Positions 43,140-52,691 are shown, counted from the first letter of the stretch. The stretch: DNA of 64,000 bases from Shinella sumterensis (GCF_004514425.2 NZ_MYFN02000015.1:57188-121187), one strand, 5' to 3'. Program-made: numbers and translations. The notes: generated by a model not told the origin, from the sequence alone.

Positions 43140-44726
43140 ATGTCCCGATCCGCCCAAACAGGCGAACCCTTCGATGAAACCTGGGACGTGCTCGTCGTCG
43201 GCTTCGGCTTTGCCGGTGCGGCATCCGCGATCGCCGCGCACGATGCGGGCGCACGTGTGCTGCTCATCGAGAAGATGCCCGATCCGGGTGGTATTTCGAT
43301 CTGCGCCGGCGGCGGCGTCAGGACCATCACCGACCTGCCGCGCGGCCGCGAATATCTCCGCCACAGCGCCGGACCGGATGTGCCGGACTCCGTCCTCGAC
43401 GCCATCGCCTCGGGCATGGCGAATCTGGAGAGCTATTTCCGCGATCTCGCGAAGGTCAATGGCGCCGAGATCAACCTGCGCGATCGTGGCGGCAACTATC
43501 CGTTCCCGGGACATGATGCGCTCGGCATTGTCGAAGTGACGTCTATCCCGGGCTTCGATGCGCGCCAGGAGTATCCCCATGCGCGCGGGCGCCTTCTCGG
43601 CCCGAACGTGTTCAAGCTGTTGCACGACAATGTCCGCACCCGCGGCATCGAGGTTCGGCTCGAAACGGCGGCCGAGCGTTTGATCACGGGGTCGGACGGC
43701 GACGTTCTGGGTGCGGTCGTGAGAAACGGCACGACGACGAGGCGTATCGCGGCGAGCCGGGGCGTGATCCTCGCCTCCGGCGGCTTCGAGGCCGACCCAG
43801 TGCTGCAGCGGAAATACTGGCAGATCCGGCCCGTCCTTCCTGTTGCGACGCGCGGCAATACCGGCGACGGCATCCGCATGGCGCAGGCCGCCGGCGCCGA
43901 TCTCTGGCACATGTGGAATTTCCACGGCTCCTACGGCTTCCGCCATCCGGATCCGAACTACCCCTATGCGCTGCGCGTGAAGCGCCTGCCGGACTGGACG
44001 CCGGAGGTCACCGAACCCGAGGTGCAGATGTCCTGGATCGTGCTTGACGGCACGGGGCGGCGGTTCATGAACGAATACCAGCCCTATGTTCAGGATACCG
44101 GTCACCGTCCGCTCGACGAATTCGCGCCCGAAACCCAGAGCTTCCCGAAAATCCCCGCCTATCTCGTGTTCGACGAGGCGGGCAGGGCGCTCTACCCGAT
44201 CGGCCAGGCCGTGGTGAACGACCGTACCGTCGAGCCCTACAGTTGGAGCCCGGACAATCTGAAGGAAGTCGAGAACGGCATCCTGCGCCGTGCCGACAGC
44301 CTGGACGAGCTGGCAGCACTCATCAGGGCCGATCCGGCCGTCCTCGCGGACAGCATCGCGCGTTGGAACGCTTCGGTCGCGGCCGGCCGCGACGATGCAT
44401 TCGGCCGTCCGCCGAGGTCGCTCTTCCCTGTGGCGGAGCCGCCTTTTTATGTCGGCACTCTCTGGCCCGTGGTCAACAATACCCAGGGTGGGCCGGTGCA
44501 TGATGAAAAGCAGCGCATCATCAATGCTTATGGCGAGCCTATTCCGCGGCTCTACGAGGCCGGTGAGATCGGGTCGATCTGGGGTTTCCTCTATCTTGGC
44601 GCCGGCAACCTCGCCGAGTGCTTCGTGACCGGCCAGATCGCCGGGCGAGAAGCGGCGGGTGAGACCGCCTGGAGGGACGCCGGCCTGTTGGAAGCCCGTT
44701 CGATAGCGCGGGCCATTGGTCTCTGA
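43140..44726 (+). CDS. FAD-dependent oxidoreductase (fumarate reductase/KSTD-like fold)
   Basis: The 528-residue protein has the FAD motif VLVVGFGFAGAASAI (18-32), IEKMPDPGGISICAGGGVR, GVILASGGFEADP, and a C-terminal GEIGSIWGFLYLGAGNLAECFVTGQIAG. No signal peptide or haem motif is present, so it is a soluble flavoenzyme of the FAD_binding_2 type. AGGAG lies six bases before the ATG at 43140; an ATG at 43125 in frame overlaps the permease stop. The frame is open far upstream (from 42345) only as a shadow. The substrate is unknown; placement between transporter and LLM genes suggests it works on the imported compound. Confidence 0.85.
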   Translation: MSRSAQTGEPFDETWDVLVVGFGFAGAASAIAAHDAGARVLLIEKMPDPGGISICAGGGVRTITDLPRGREYLRHSAGPDVPDSVLDAIASGMANLESYFRDLAKVNGAEINLRDRGGNYPFPGHDALGIVEVTSIPGFDARQEYPHARGRLLGPNVFKLLHDNVRTRGIEVRLETAAERLITGSDGDVLGAVVRNGTTTRRIAASRGVILASGGFEADPVLQRKYWQIRPVLPVATRGNTGDGIRMAQAAGADLWHMWNFHGSYGFRHPDPNYPYALRVKRLPDWTPEVTEPEVQMSWIVLDGTGRRFMNEYQPYVQDTGHRPLDEFAPETQSFPKIPAYLVFDEAGRALYPIGQAVVNDRTVEPYSWSPDNLKEVENGILRRADSLDELAALIRADPAVLADSIARWNASVAAGRDDAFGRPPRSLFPVAEPPFYVGTLWPVVNNTQGGPVHDEKQRIINAYGEPIPRLYEAGEIGSIWGFLYLGAGNLAECFVTGQIAGREAAGETAWRDAGLLEARSIARAIGL

Positions 44727-44738
44727 CGGACGAAAATC

Positions 44739-46100
44739 ATGACAAGACGCAACGGACATATGGCTCTAGGAGCCTTCCTCTACCCGACCGGTCACCATGC
44801 CGCTGCCTGGCGCCATCCGGATGCCCAGGCTGACGCCGGCATCAACTTTCGCCATTACGCACGCCTTGCGCAGGCAGCCGAGGCCGCCAAGTTCGATCTC
44901 CTTTTCCTCGCCGACAGCGCTGGCGCCCGCGGCGAGGACTGGGGCGCGCTTGCCCGGTTTTCAACCCATTACGTCGCGCAGTTCGAGCCGCTGACGCTGT
45001 TGAGCGCGCTTGCAGCCGTCACCGAGAGGATCGGCCTCGTGGCGACGGCGTCGACGACCTACAACGAGCCCTACATCCTCGCGCGCAAATTCGCCTCTCT
45101 CGATCATATAAGCGGCGGGCGTGCCGGCTGGAATCTCGTCACTTCCGGCAACGAGGCCGAAGCCTTCAATTTCGGACGCGAGGAACACCTAGCCCATGGC
45201 GATCGCTATCGGCGCGCCGGTGAATTCCTCGACGTCGCCCGCGGCCTCTGGGACAGCTGGGAGGACGACGCTTTCGTCCGCGACAAGGCGTCGGGCGTCT
45301 TCTTCGATCCGGAAAAGGTTTACCGGCTCGATCATCGAGGCGAGTTTTTCGGCGTGCGCGGTCCGCTCAACATTCCGCGTTCGCCGCAGGGCTGGCCGGT
45401 TCTGGTGCAGGCAGGCTCCTCCGGTCCGGGCAAGGCGCTGGCCGGGGCGTCCGCCGAGGTCGTCTTCACCGCCCAGCAGACGCTAGCTGATGCGCAGGCC
45501 TTCTATCGGGACGTCAAGGCGGAGGCGATCGCCAATGGTCGCTCCCCGGACGACGTGAAGATCATGCCCGGCATCTTTCCGGTTGTCGGCCGGACGAGGG
45601 AGGAGGCGGAGGCGAAATTCGAGGCGCTGCAGAACCTCATCCATCCGGACGTGGCATTGTCGATCCTGGAGCATCGGCTTGGCGTGCCGTTGCGCCACCT
45701 GCCGCACGATGCACCCGTGCCAACAGATATCCCGCTCACCAACGCCGCCCGCAGCCGCCAGACGCTGCTGCTTGAACTTGCCGAACGCGAGAAGCTTTCG
45801 ATCCTCCAATTGGCGCTTCGGGTCGCCGGTGCGCGCGGCCACTGGCAGGTCACCGGAACGCCCGAAGAGATCGTCGATGTGATGGAAGAGCGGTTCCTGA
45901 ACGACGGGGCCGACGGCTTCAACATCATGCCGCCGCATCTGCCGGGCGGGCTCGACGATTTTATCGCGCTCGTCGTGCCGGAGCTGCAGCGGCGCGGGTT
46001 GTTTCGTACGGAATACGAAGGGCGGACGCTGCGCGACCACCTCGGCCTGCGGCGTCCCGGCCGCCGGCATCGGCACAACCGAGCGATCGACGCCGCCTGA
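44739..46100 (+). CDS. LLM-class flavin monooxygenase, no. 4
   Basis: The 453-residue protein has FLYPTGHHAAAWRHPDAQAD at the start, TASTTYNEPYILARKFASLDHISGGRAGWNLVTS, and VLVQAGSSGPGKALAGASAEVVFTAQQ. It is most like LLM no. 2 (29979) in this window. It follows the FAD enzyme by 12 bases and precedes the binding-protein gene by 48 bases, so two LLM enzymes and one FAD enzyme share this Fbp-type operon. Confidence 0.92.
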   Translation: MTRRNGHMALGAFLYPTGHHAAAWRHPDAQADAGINFRHYARLAQAAEAAKFDLLFLADSAGARGEDWGALARFSTHYVAQFEPLTLLSALAAVTERIGLVATASTTYNEPYILARKFASLDHISGGRAGWNLVTSGNEAEAFNFGREEHLAHGDRYRRAGEFLDVARGLWDSWEDDAFVRDKASGVFFDPEKVYRLDHRGEFFGVRGPLNIPRSPQGWPVLVQAGSSGPGKALAGASAEVVFTAQQTLADAQAFYRDVKAEAIANGRSPDDVKIMPGIFPVVGRTREEAEAKFEALQNLIHPDVALSILEHRLGVPLRHLPHDAPVPTDIPLTNAARSRQTLLLELAEREKLSILQLALRVAGARGHWQVTGTPEEIVDVMEERFLNDGADGFNIMPPHLPGGLDDFIALVVPELQRRGLFRTEYEGRTLRDHLGLRRPGRRHRHNRAIDAA

Positions 46101-46148
46101 TCCTTTTCCCATCCCCAGACTGACCACCGAGACCTTTGGAGCAAAACA

Positions 46149-47216
46149 ATGACTTCGATGACAAAGAGACTTTTGATGAAGGCCGCCGCCTTCGGCCTCG
46201 TCGCGGGGCTGCTGACGCCTGCTGCGGCCCTTGCCGACACCCTGCCCGAGCGCTTCGCCGATCTCTACGAGGCGGCAAAGAAAGACGGGGAGGTGGTTTT
46301 CTACACGTCCTATCGGCAGGAAACGAGCACGGCCGTCCTTGAATTCTGGCGCAACACCTTCCCGGATGTTCGCCTCTCGATCGTCCAGAAGCAGACGCTC
46401 GATCTGATCCCGACCATCGAGGCCGAAAAGGCGGCGGGCCGCACCAATCCGGACGTCACCTTCATCAGTCAGCGCTTCATCCTGAACAGCTGGCGCGACA
46501 AGGGTTGGCTGACCGCACACAAGGTGCGCGATTTCGACAAGCTCAGTGGCTATTTCCGTGAAGACAACGGCTATTTCACCGCCGTCGGCGCAACCCTCCT
46601 CTCGGCCGCCTACAATCCGAAGGTCTATCCGGATCCGTCCGTCCTGCCGAAGAAAATTTCCGACTTCCTCGACCCGAAATGGAAGGGCAAGATCGTCTTC
46701 TCCGATCCGCGGACGGCCTCCTCGCAGCTGACCTGGTTCCAGACGCTGCTTGCTCACAAGATCATCGACTGGGACACGATCGCAGGCCTTGCGAAGCAGG
46801 ACTTCCTCTTCACCCGCGGCAATGCTGAATCCGTCCGCCTGCTTGTCGCCGGCGAGCGTGATCTCTCGCCGCTGATTTCCTCGCAGAACGTCATCACGGC
46901 GCGGGAAAAGGGCCAGAGCATCGAATCCTATATTCTGGAGGAGGGCGTCGTCGCCAACGAGCAGTATCTTGCGATCTTCGAAGGTGGCCCGCATCCGGCG
47001 GCGGCGAAACTGCTGTTGGAAGTGCTGTCGAGCGCCGAGGGGCAGGAGGTGGTTTCCAAGGCCGGTTCCTACATACCGACCCATCCCGATACCCCGATCC
47101 CGGGTGGCCTTCCGCGGCTTAGCGACCTGAAGATCATCGTCGCCGACCAGGATATCGGCGGCGAGGCGTCCGAAGCTTTTCTGCAGAAGTTCGACGAAGT
47201 CTTCGACCGCCAGTAA
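46149..47216 (+). CDS. Fbp-type solute-binding protein lacking the ferric Tyr pair
   Basis: The 355-residue protein has a Sec signal (MKAAAFGLVAGLLTPAAALA, cleaved near AD) and the FbpA-like pattern EAAKKDGEVVFYTSYRQETSTAVLEFWRN, FLDPKWKGKIVFSDPRTASS and GGPHPAAAKLLLEVLSS. Ferric-binding members hold iron with adjacent tyrosines (YY) in the second domain; no YY occurs here. A non-iron ligand is therefore likely. It is followed by a stem-loop at 47236. Confidence 0.88.
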   Translation: MTSMTKRLLMKAAAFGLVAGLLTPAAALADTLPERFADLYEAAKKDGEVVFYTSYRQETSTAVLEFWRNTFPDVRLSIVQKQTLDLIPTIEAEKAAGRTNPDVTFISQRFILNSWRDKGWLTAHKVRDFDKLSGYFREDNGYFTAVGATLLSAAYNPKVYPDPSVLPKKISDFLDPKWKGKIVFSDPRTASSQLTWFQTLLAHKIIDWDTIAGLAKQDFLFTRGNAESVRLLVAGERDLSPLISSQNVITAREKGQSIESYILEEGVVANEQYLAIFEGGPHPAAAKLLLEVLSSAEGQEVVSKAGSYIPTHPDTPIPGGLPRLSDLKIIVADQDIGGEASEAFLQKFDEVFDRQ

Positions 47217-47235
47217 CCCGCGAGACGTAAAACCC

Positions 47236-47257
47236 GGCTCCGTCCGAAGGCGGAGCC
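47236..47257 (+). promoter_or_regulatory. stem-loop after binding-protein gene
   Basis: GGCTCCG / CGGAGCC, seven pairs, eight-base loop, no T-run. It lies between the binding-protein and four-rhodanese genes. Confidence 0.5.
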
Positions 47258-47269
47258 GATGATTGGAGA

Positions 47270-48868
47270 ATGACGTTGACTGCCGCCCTCAAGCCGATCA
47301 CCGCGAAGGATCTACATGCTCGCCTGCTTGCCGGAGGAGAACTTGCGCTCCTCGACATCAGGGAGGAAGGAATTTTCGCTGGGGAGCATCTCCTTGCAGC
47401 GGGTAATCTTCCTTTCAGCCGCCTCGAACGGTTGACGCGCGCGCTCGTACCGCGCGATGGCACGCCTATCGTCCTCGTTGATGACGGCGACGGTCTGGCC
47501 GCTCGCGCGGCCTCGCGCCTCATCGAATCGGGATACTACGATCTCTCGGTGCTCGATGGTGGCATTGCGGCCTGGAAGGCAGCGGGCTTCGAGACCTTCG
47601 AGGGCGTCTTCGTCCCGAGCAAGGCGTTCGGGGAATTCGTCGAGGTCGAATACGGCACCCCGCATATTTCCGCGGAGGAACTGCAGGCCAGACGCGGCGC
47701 CGGCGAGACCGTGTATCTCATCGATAGCCGGCCGTTCGATGAATACAACTGGATCACCATACCGGGTGCGGTGGATATTCCGGGCGGCGAGCTGGTGCTG
47801 CGCGTGCGCGAAACCGTGAAGGACGAGACATCGCTTGTCGTCGTCAACTGCGGCGGCCGCACGCGCTCCATCATCGGCGCACAAATCCTCATCGATGCGG
47901 GTCTCGCCAATCCCGTCGTTTCGCTGAAGGATGGGACACAGGGCTGGCATCTGGCCGGTCTCGAGGTCGAGCGCGGCGCTACCCGTGTCGCGCCGCGACC
48001 GACGCAGGATGCACGCGCCTGGGCAAAAACCGCGGCCCGGCAAATCGCGGAACGATACGCGGTGGTGACGATCACAGCCGGTGAACTGGCACGCTTTGAA
48101 TCCGAACAGAACGAGACCACCCTCTACCGTTTCGACGTGCGGGATCCGGGCGAATATCGCAGCGGCCACATCCGCGGTTTCCGATCGGCGCCGGGCGGTC
48201 AACTCGTCCAGGCAACGGATACCTTCATCGCTGTCAGACAGGCGCGGATCGTGCTTGCCGATGATGACGGCATTCGGGCTCGCACGACCGCCGCTTGGCT
48301 CAACCGGATGGGCTTTCCGTCGGTCTTCGTCCTCGAAGGGGGTGACGATTTGCCGACCGAAACCGGCGACGCGCCGGAAACATTGCTAGCGACGGACGAC
48401 GCCGCGCCGGAGGCGACGAGCGTCGAGGATCTCGCCGCGCGCTTGTCGACAGGCGAGGCGGTCGTCGTCGATTTCGCGACAAGTCGGCAGTATCGTGCCG
48501 GACACATTCCCGGTGCATGGTTTGCGCTGCGCGGCCGGCTTTCTGCCGACGCTTCGCGCCTTCCCGCAGCGCCGCTCTATGTGGCAACGTCCCCGGACGG
48601 CGTCTATGCGCGGCTGGCGGCGGCCGAATTGGCGGCGGCGACGGGAACGCCCGTCAGGGTGCTAACAGGTGGAACAGACGCCTGGATCGCGGCTGGCCAC
48701 GCCGTGGAAAGCGGCGGAACGAACCTCGCATCGACGCCGGACGATGTCTTTCTCAAGGCCTTCGAGCGCGCCGACAAGCGCGAAGAGGCGATGCGCCAGT
48801 ACCTGCAATGGGAACTGGATCTCGTCGCGCAGGTGCGCCGCGACGGAACGTTGTCCTTCAAGCTGTAG
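47270..48868 (+). CDS. four-repeat rhodanese-domain protein with one active cysteine
   Basis: The 532-residue cytoplasmic protein has four rhodanese repeats at about 8-118, 128-235, 265-370 and 385-480. Only the second has an active Cys (C194 in VVNCGGRTRS); the first has Asp (VDDGDG), the third Asp (ADDDGI), the fourth Thr/Ser (ATSPDG) at the loop. Tandem rhodanese proteins of this size occur in sulfur-oxidation or cysteine-dioxygenase-linked clusters. It would accept sulfane sulfur or sulfite-type products from the oxygenases. An in-frame TTG at 47276 has a better-spaced GGAGA than the ATG at 47270, so the start may be two codons later. Confidence 0.88.
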   Translation: MTLTAALKPITAKDLHARLLAGGELALLDIREEGIFAGEHLLAAGNLPFSRLERLTRALVPRDGTPIVLVDDGDGLAARAASRLIESGYYDLSVLDGGIAAWKAAGFETFEGVFVPSKAFGEFVEVEYGTPHISAEELQARRGAGETVYLIDSRPFDEYNWITIPGAVDIPGGELVLRVRETVKDETSLVVVNCGGRTRSIIGAQILIDAGLANPVVSLKDGTQGWHLAGLEVERGATRVAPRPTQDARAWAKTAARQIAERYAVVTITAGELARFESEQNETTLYRFDVRDPGEYRSGHIRGFRSAPGGQLVQATDTFIAVRQARIVLADDDGIRARTTAAWLNRMGFPSVFVLEGGDDLPTETGDAPETLLATDDAAPEATSVEDLAARLSTGEAVVVDFATSRQYRAGHIPGAWFALRGRLSADASRLPAAPLYVATSPDGVYARLAAAELAAATGTPVRVLTGGTDAWIAAGHAVESGGTNLASTPDDVFLKAFERADKREEAMRQYLQWELDLVAQVRRDGTLSFKL

Positions 48869-48880
48869 AGAGTGCACCGC

Positions 48881-49645
48881 ATGTCGAACCGCCGCGGAAC
48901 GCCATTGGCCGGCAAGGTCGCGCTTGTCACCGGATCAGCCCGTCGTATCGGCCGGGCGGCGGCGCTCGCTCTGGCGGAGGAGGGCGCCCATGTCATAACG
49001 CACGCCCGCTCGTCAGTTGCCGAGATCGCGTCCGTTGCCGACGAGATCCGCGCTGCCGGCGGGCAGGCAACGGCGCTGCTCGCCGACATTACGGACGAGG
49101 TCGCCGTGGAACGGCTCGTCGAAGAGATTCACGAGCGCGTTGGCCGCGTCGATATTCTGGTCAACAACGCCGCGATCCGCAGCGAGAGGGCGCTCGCAGA
49201 CCTCGACCTTGCGACCTTCCGGTCGGTCTATACAGTTGCCGTTGAAGGCGCGTTCCTCGTGACGCGGGCACTCGTGCCAGACATGGTTGCCCGTGGTGGC
49301 GGCCGGATCGTCACGATCGGAGGCGTGAGCGCCCATGCGGGCGCGATCGACCGGCTGCACGTCGCAACGGCGAAATCGGCGCTGATCGGCTTCGCCAAGG
49401 CGCTCGCCGCCGAACTCGGAGACCATGGCATCACGTCGAACCTCGTTGTTCCCGGCCGTATCGGCGGCAAGCGGTCGGCAACGTCGGGCGCTGGCGGTCG
49501 TTTCGCCGGGGACAGGGGCCCGATCGTCAACCGGGAAGGTGAGCCTAATGACGTGGCGGAGGTGATCAGGATGCTCGCCTCGCCCGCAGGAGGTTATATT
49601 ACCGGGCAGACGATCCATGTCAGCGGCGGGCTCTATCTGCCATGA
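48881..49645 (+). CDS. SDR-family protein with catalytic Ser and Tyr replaced
   Basis: The 254-residue protein has the cofactor motif TGSARRIGRA (17-26) and NNAA (95-98). The catalytic region reads IVTIGGVS...LHVATAKSALIG: aligned without gaps to FabG-type SDRs, the Ser position is Gly148 and the Tyr position is Val161, while Lys165 is kept. Codon 161 is GTC in the sequence. The C-terminus (YITGQTIHVSGGLYLP) is normal. A classical reductase reaction is doubtful; a binding, lyase or regulatory role is possible. It lies 12 bases after the rhodanese gene. Confidence 0.85.
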   Translation: MSNRRGTPLAGKVALVTGSARRIGRAAALALAEEGAHVITHARSSVAEIASVADEIRAAGGQATALLADITDEVAVERLVEEIHERVGRVDILVNNAAIRSERALADLDLATFRSVYTVAVEGAFLVTRALVPDMVARGGGRIVTIGGVSAHAGAIDRLHVATAKSALIGFAKALAAELGDHGITSNLVVPGRIGGKRSATSGAGGRFAGDRGPIVNREGEPNDVAEVIRMLASPAGGYITGQTIHVSGGLYLP

Positions 49646-49679
49646 CGCCCTGTCGAGAGGCCGCTGCCGGGATCGGGAG

Positions 49680-50423
49680 ATGACGGTCGTTTTCTTCATC
49701 GCCATAACAGTCGCCGTGTTCCTGACATCGCTGCTGTCTGGGATCTTCGGCATGGCGGGTGGTCTGATCCTGCTCTGGATCCTGACTTTCCTGCTGCCGA
49801 TAGCCTCGGCCATCGCCGTACACGGACTGGTGCAGATGGTGTCGAACGGCTCGCGCGCTTGGATGTCTCGTGCCTATCTGGATGTCCGGACGCTGATCCT
49901 TCTCTTGTCCGGTCTGGGGACGGCTGCCGGCTTCCTCGCCTTCATCGACTATAGGCCCAGCCTCGTCGTCGTGTCCGTCGTGATCGGCGTCATGCCCATT
50001 CTTGTCTGGCTGCCAATGGGCAGGCTGCGGCTGGACGGCCAGCGACCGATCCAGGCCTTTCTGTGCGGGCTGATATCCGGCAGCCTGTCGATCGCCATCG
50101 GCGTTTCGGGACCGACAGTCGACCTCTTCTTCATCACCACGCGCATGGATCGTCGGCAGATCATTGCGACGAAAGCGGCCTTCCAGCTCATCACCCACGG
50201 CATGAAGGTTCTGTTTTACGTCGATGCCGCAGCCGAACTAACGGTCAATGGCTGGATGGTCGTCATTGCCGCGATGCCGTTCGCGATCATCGGAACGCGA
50301 ACCGGCAACGTCATCCTCCATCGCATGTCGAACGAGCGCTACCGCACGTGGGCCCGGTGGATCGTGACGGCCGTCGGCGCCGTCTACCTGCTTCGCATCC
50401 CTTTTTCGGATTTCTCCTGGTGA
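49680..50423 (+). CDS. TauE/SafE (TSUP) family sulfite/sulfonate exporter
   Basis: The 247-residue membrane protein has about seven to eight helices. The family repeat is visible: SGIFGMAGGLILLWILTFLLP near 20 and GLISGSLSIAIGVSGPTVDLFF near 130. TSUP proteins export sulfite, sulfoacetate or similar anions, which fits removal of toxic sulfite released by the monooxygenases. The start at 49680 is chosen from the first helix. It ends the plus-strand sulfur operon. Confidence 0.88.
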   Translation: MTVVFFIAITVAVFLTSLLSGIFGMAGGLILLWILTFLLPIASAIAVHGLVQMVSNGSRAWMSRAYLDVRTLILLLSGLGTAAGFLAFIDYRPSLVVVSVVIGVMPILVWLPMGRLRLDGQRPIQAFLCGLISGSLSIAIGVSGPTVDLFFITTRMDRRQIIATKAAFQLITHGMKVLFYVDAAAELTVNGWMVVIAAMPFAIIGTRTGNVILHRMSNERYRTWARWIVTAVGAVYLLRIPFSDFSW

Positions 50424-50517
50424 AGTTTCACATCGGCGGGAGGACCAGAGGAAGCGCTCGTCAGTGCTGCATTATGATCACCTGTAACCTCTGAAATGCG
50501 ATGGGCTCTCACCAACA

Positions 50518-51624
50518 TCAACCATAGGAACCGACAGGGGCGCCAAAGATGGACTCATCGGGTACGACGCCGAGGCCCGGTCCACTCGGAAGCTGGATAT
50601 GTCCATCCTTGATAGCCACGCCGTTTTCAGGGTCGTAGTGATGTTCGATATAGGGTTGAGCCAGCCATACTCCTTCGTTGAGACGCGGCAGGACCGTTGC
50701 CCCAATGTGGGTGCAGGCAGCGGCGATGATGTCGCCACCCCATGCGTCGTCACAGGTGTGCGGCATCGAGCGGGCCTCACAGACATCGCGGAACGCCGCC
50801 ATTTGCTGTAGGCCGCCGATGCGGGTGACCTTCATGCCGAAACCGTCGCAAAGGCCCTCGCCGACAGCTCGGAGGACCGTTGAGAGGTCAATCCCGTTCT
50901 CATCAATATAGACACCGTGATGGAGCTGTCCGCGAATGGCCTTGATTTCCTCAAGCGTGTTGCAAGGCTGTTCCAGAATGAAGGGAATGTCAGGGCATTC
51001 TCGGCTAAGACGCAGCGTGTCGCGCGTCGTTAGCGACCGGTTGCCGTCGATGGCAAGGCGCATCTTGCCACCAATGCGTTCCCACACCTTGCGCACGACC
51101 GCTATGTCGATCTCGACCGGTCGGCCGCCCACTTTGATCTGCAGCCGCGGATAGCCTTCGGCCGCACGCTCTGCTGCAATACGAGCGATGTCATCTGGTT
51201 CACCGACACCGGATGCGTAGTAGGAGGGCACCCGCTCGGTAACAACACCACCCAGAAGATCGGCGACGCGCAAACCAAAATGCTTCCCCATCACATCGTA
51301 AGCGGCGATATCGATGGCGGCTTTTGCGTATTGATGGCCGTTCAGAAGGGCGTCCATGGTGCGGCGGAGCACGACAGGTTGAAGCGGGTTCGCACCAATC
51401 AGGCCCCGCGCAACCACTGCCAGTGCCGCACGGGCACCTTCCGCATGATGCGGCTGGTAAGTGGGGCCGACGGGACAGGTTTCGCCCCAACCGACAAGGC
51501 CGTTGTCAGTGACGATCTTGACCAGCGTGGTATCGAGCGAAAACACTTCGCTGCTGGCAATCTTATAGGGGCCGTCCACGACCGGCAGGGCGTGTGAATA
51601 GATATGGATTTCCGTAATCTTCAT
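50518..51624 (-). CDS. enolase-superfamily enzyme, hydroxyproline-betaine epimerase/cis-3-hydroxyproline dehydratase-like
   Basis: The 368-residue mandelate racemase/MLE-type barrel starts [20 protein letters not shown]. Catalytic residues are in place: K164 (LQIKVGG), metal ligands D193 (AIDGN), E218 (LEQP) and D241 (YIDENG), and the second base K265 (GMKVTRIGG). Two opposed Lys fit 1,1-proton transfer at an alpha carbon. The capping-domain motif [22 protein letters not shown] in outline resembles HpbD, which epimerises 4-hydroxyproline betaine. No other betaine-degradation gene is adjacent, so the substrate remains uncertain. The divergent LysR gene is its likely regulator. Confidence 0.88.
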   Translation of the reverse strand: MKITEIHIYSHALPVVDGPYKIASSEVFSLDTTLVKIVTDNGLVGWGETCPVGPTYQPHHAEGARAALAVVARGLIGANPLQPVVLRRTMDALLNGHQYAKAAIDIAAYDVMGKHFGLRVADLLGGVVTERVPSYYASGVGEPDDIARIAAERAAEGYPRLQIKVGGRPVEIDIAVVRKVWERIGGKMRLAIDGNRSLTTRDTLRLSRECPDIPFILEQPCNTLEEIKAIRGQLHHGVYIDENGIDLSTVLRAVGEGLCDGFGMKVTRIGGLQQMAAFRDVCEARSMPHTCDDAWGGDIIAAACTHIGATVLPRLNEGVWLAQPYIEHHYDPENGVAIKDGHIQLPSGPGLGVVPDESIFGAPVGSYG

Positions 51625-51812
51625 GGAAGCCTCAAGACAGTGGCCGGTGGCCGTGCAGGTCATGAATAAACAGACAGGCACCGTCATGACGATGGCGCAC
51701 ATTCGGGTGGTTCAACTGAACGGGATTGTCATTGCGGTAAGGCCAATTGACAACAGCACTTTTTTTGGCGTGAGATTAGTTGGATTAATGTCAGTGCCGG
51801 ATAAGGTGACCG

Positions 51813-52691
51813 ATGCGCCGTCCCTACGATCTTCCATCCCTGACGGCTCTGGCCTGTTTCGAGGCCGCCGCTCGCAAGGCAAGTTTCAAAGATGCCGCGC
51901 AGGAGATGAGCGTAACGCCGGCAGCGGTCAGCCATCAGATAAAGGCCCTGGAACGGGATCTCTGTTGCAGCCTGTTTGTTCGACGCAGCCGTGGCGTCGA
52001 GCTGACGGAAAAGGGCGCTTTCCTGTTTCTTTCGATCCGTCGCGGCTTCGAGGGGATATCGGAGGCGGTGACCCAGACCCGCGATCGAAACAAGACGGTT
52101 GACGTGACGATCCGCACGACCACGGCGATAAGCTCCTTGTGGCTCATGCCCAAAATCTCGGCGTTCTGGAAAATCTATCCATCCGTGAGTGTCTCACAGG
52201 TTACGAGTGATGTTCCAAGCAACAGCGGGCATTGCGATCTCAGCATCCACTATAGCGATCCCGACGAGAGCGGCGTGGAACACCGCTTTCTTTTTCAGGA
52301 CCGCATAGTCGCGCTGGGGACCGCTGCGTTTGCCGCCCAGCACCGTGTTTCGAGCATTGCGGACCTGGGCAAAGTGCCTCTCATCCATATGAGCAACGAG
52401 GAAAACGGCTGGACAACCTGGACCGACTGGTTCGAGGCGCTGGGACATGCGGCGCCGAAAGGGCGAGGTTTTTTCGTGAACAACTATATGATCGCGCTGC
52501 AAGCAGCCCAGGACGATGTCGGCGCAGTGTTGGGCTGGGACGGGCTGGTGAGCAGCGTGATGGCAGCGGGGCGGCTCGTTCCGCTGGTGCCACAATCGGT
52601 TTCCTCACCCGTGCCGTTCCATCTGAAAATCCATGCCAAGGCGAGCGGCAAATCGCGCCTGTTTGCGGATTGGCTGGCCAAGGCGATCTGA
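51813..52691 (+). CDS. LysR-family regulator (GcvA-like)
   Basis: The 292-residue protein has an N-terminal HTH (LPSLTALACFEAAARKASFKDAAQEMSVTPAAVSHQIKALE in outline, residues 7-47) typical of the GcvA/AmpR branch, then a full effector domain to WLAKAI. AAGGTG lies six bases before the ATG. It is divergent from the enolase-superfamily gene with a 188-base shared promoter region. Confidence 0.9.
   Translation: MRRPYDLPSLTALACFEAAARKASFKDAAQEMSVTPAAVSHQIKALERDLCCSLFVRRSRGVELTEKGAFLFLSIRRGFEGISEAVTQTRDRNKTVDVTIRTTTAISSLWLMPKISAFWKIYPSVSVSQVTSDVPSNSGHCDLSIHYSDPDESGVEHRFLFQDRIVALGTAAFAAQHRVSSIADLGKVPLIHMSNEENGWTTWTDWFEALGHAAPKGRGFFVNNYMIALQAAQDDVGAVLGWDGLVSSVMAAGRLVPLVPQSVSSPVPFHLKIHAKASGKSRLFADWLAKAI

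Noticed and set aside
46149..47216. Calling the Fbp-type binding protein an iron-binding protein
   Set aside because: The fold matches, but the adjacent tyrosines needed for ferric iron are absent and the operon is not iron-like.
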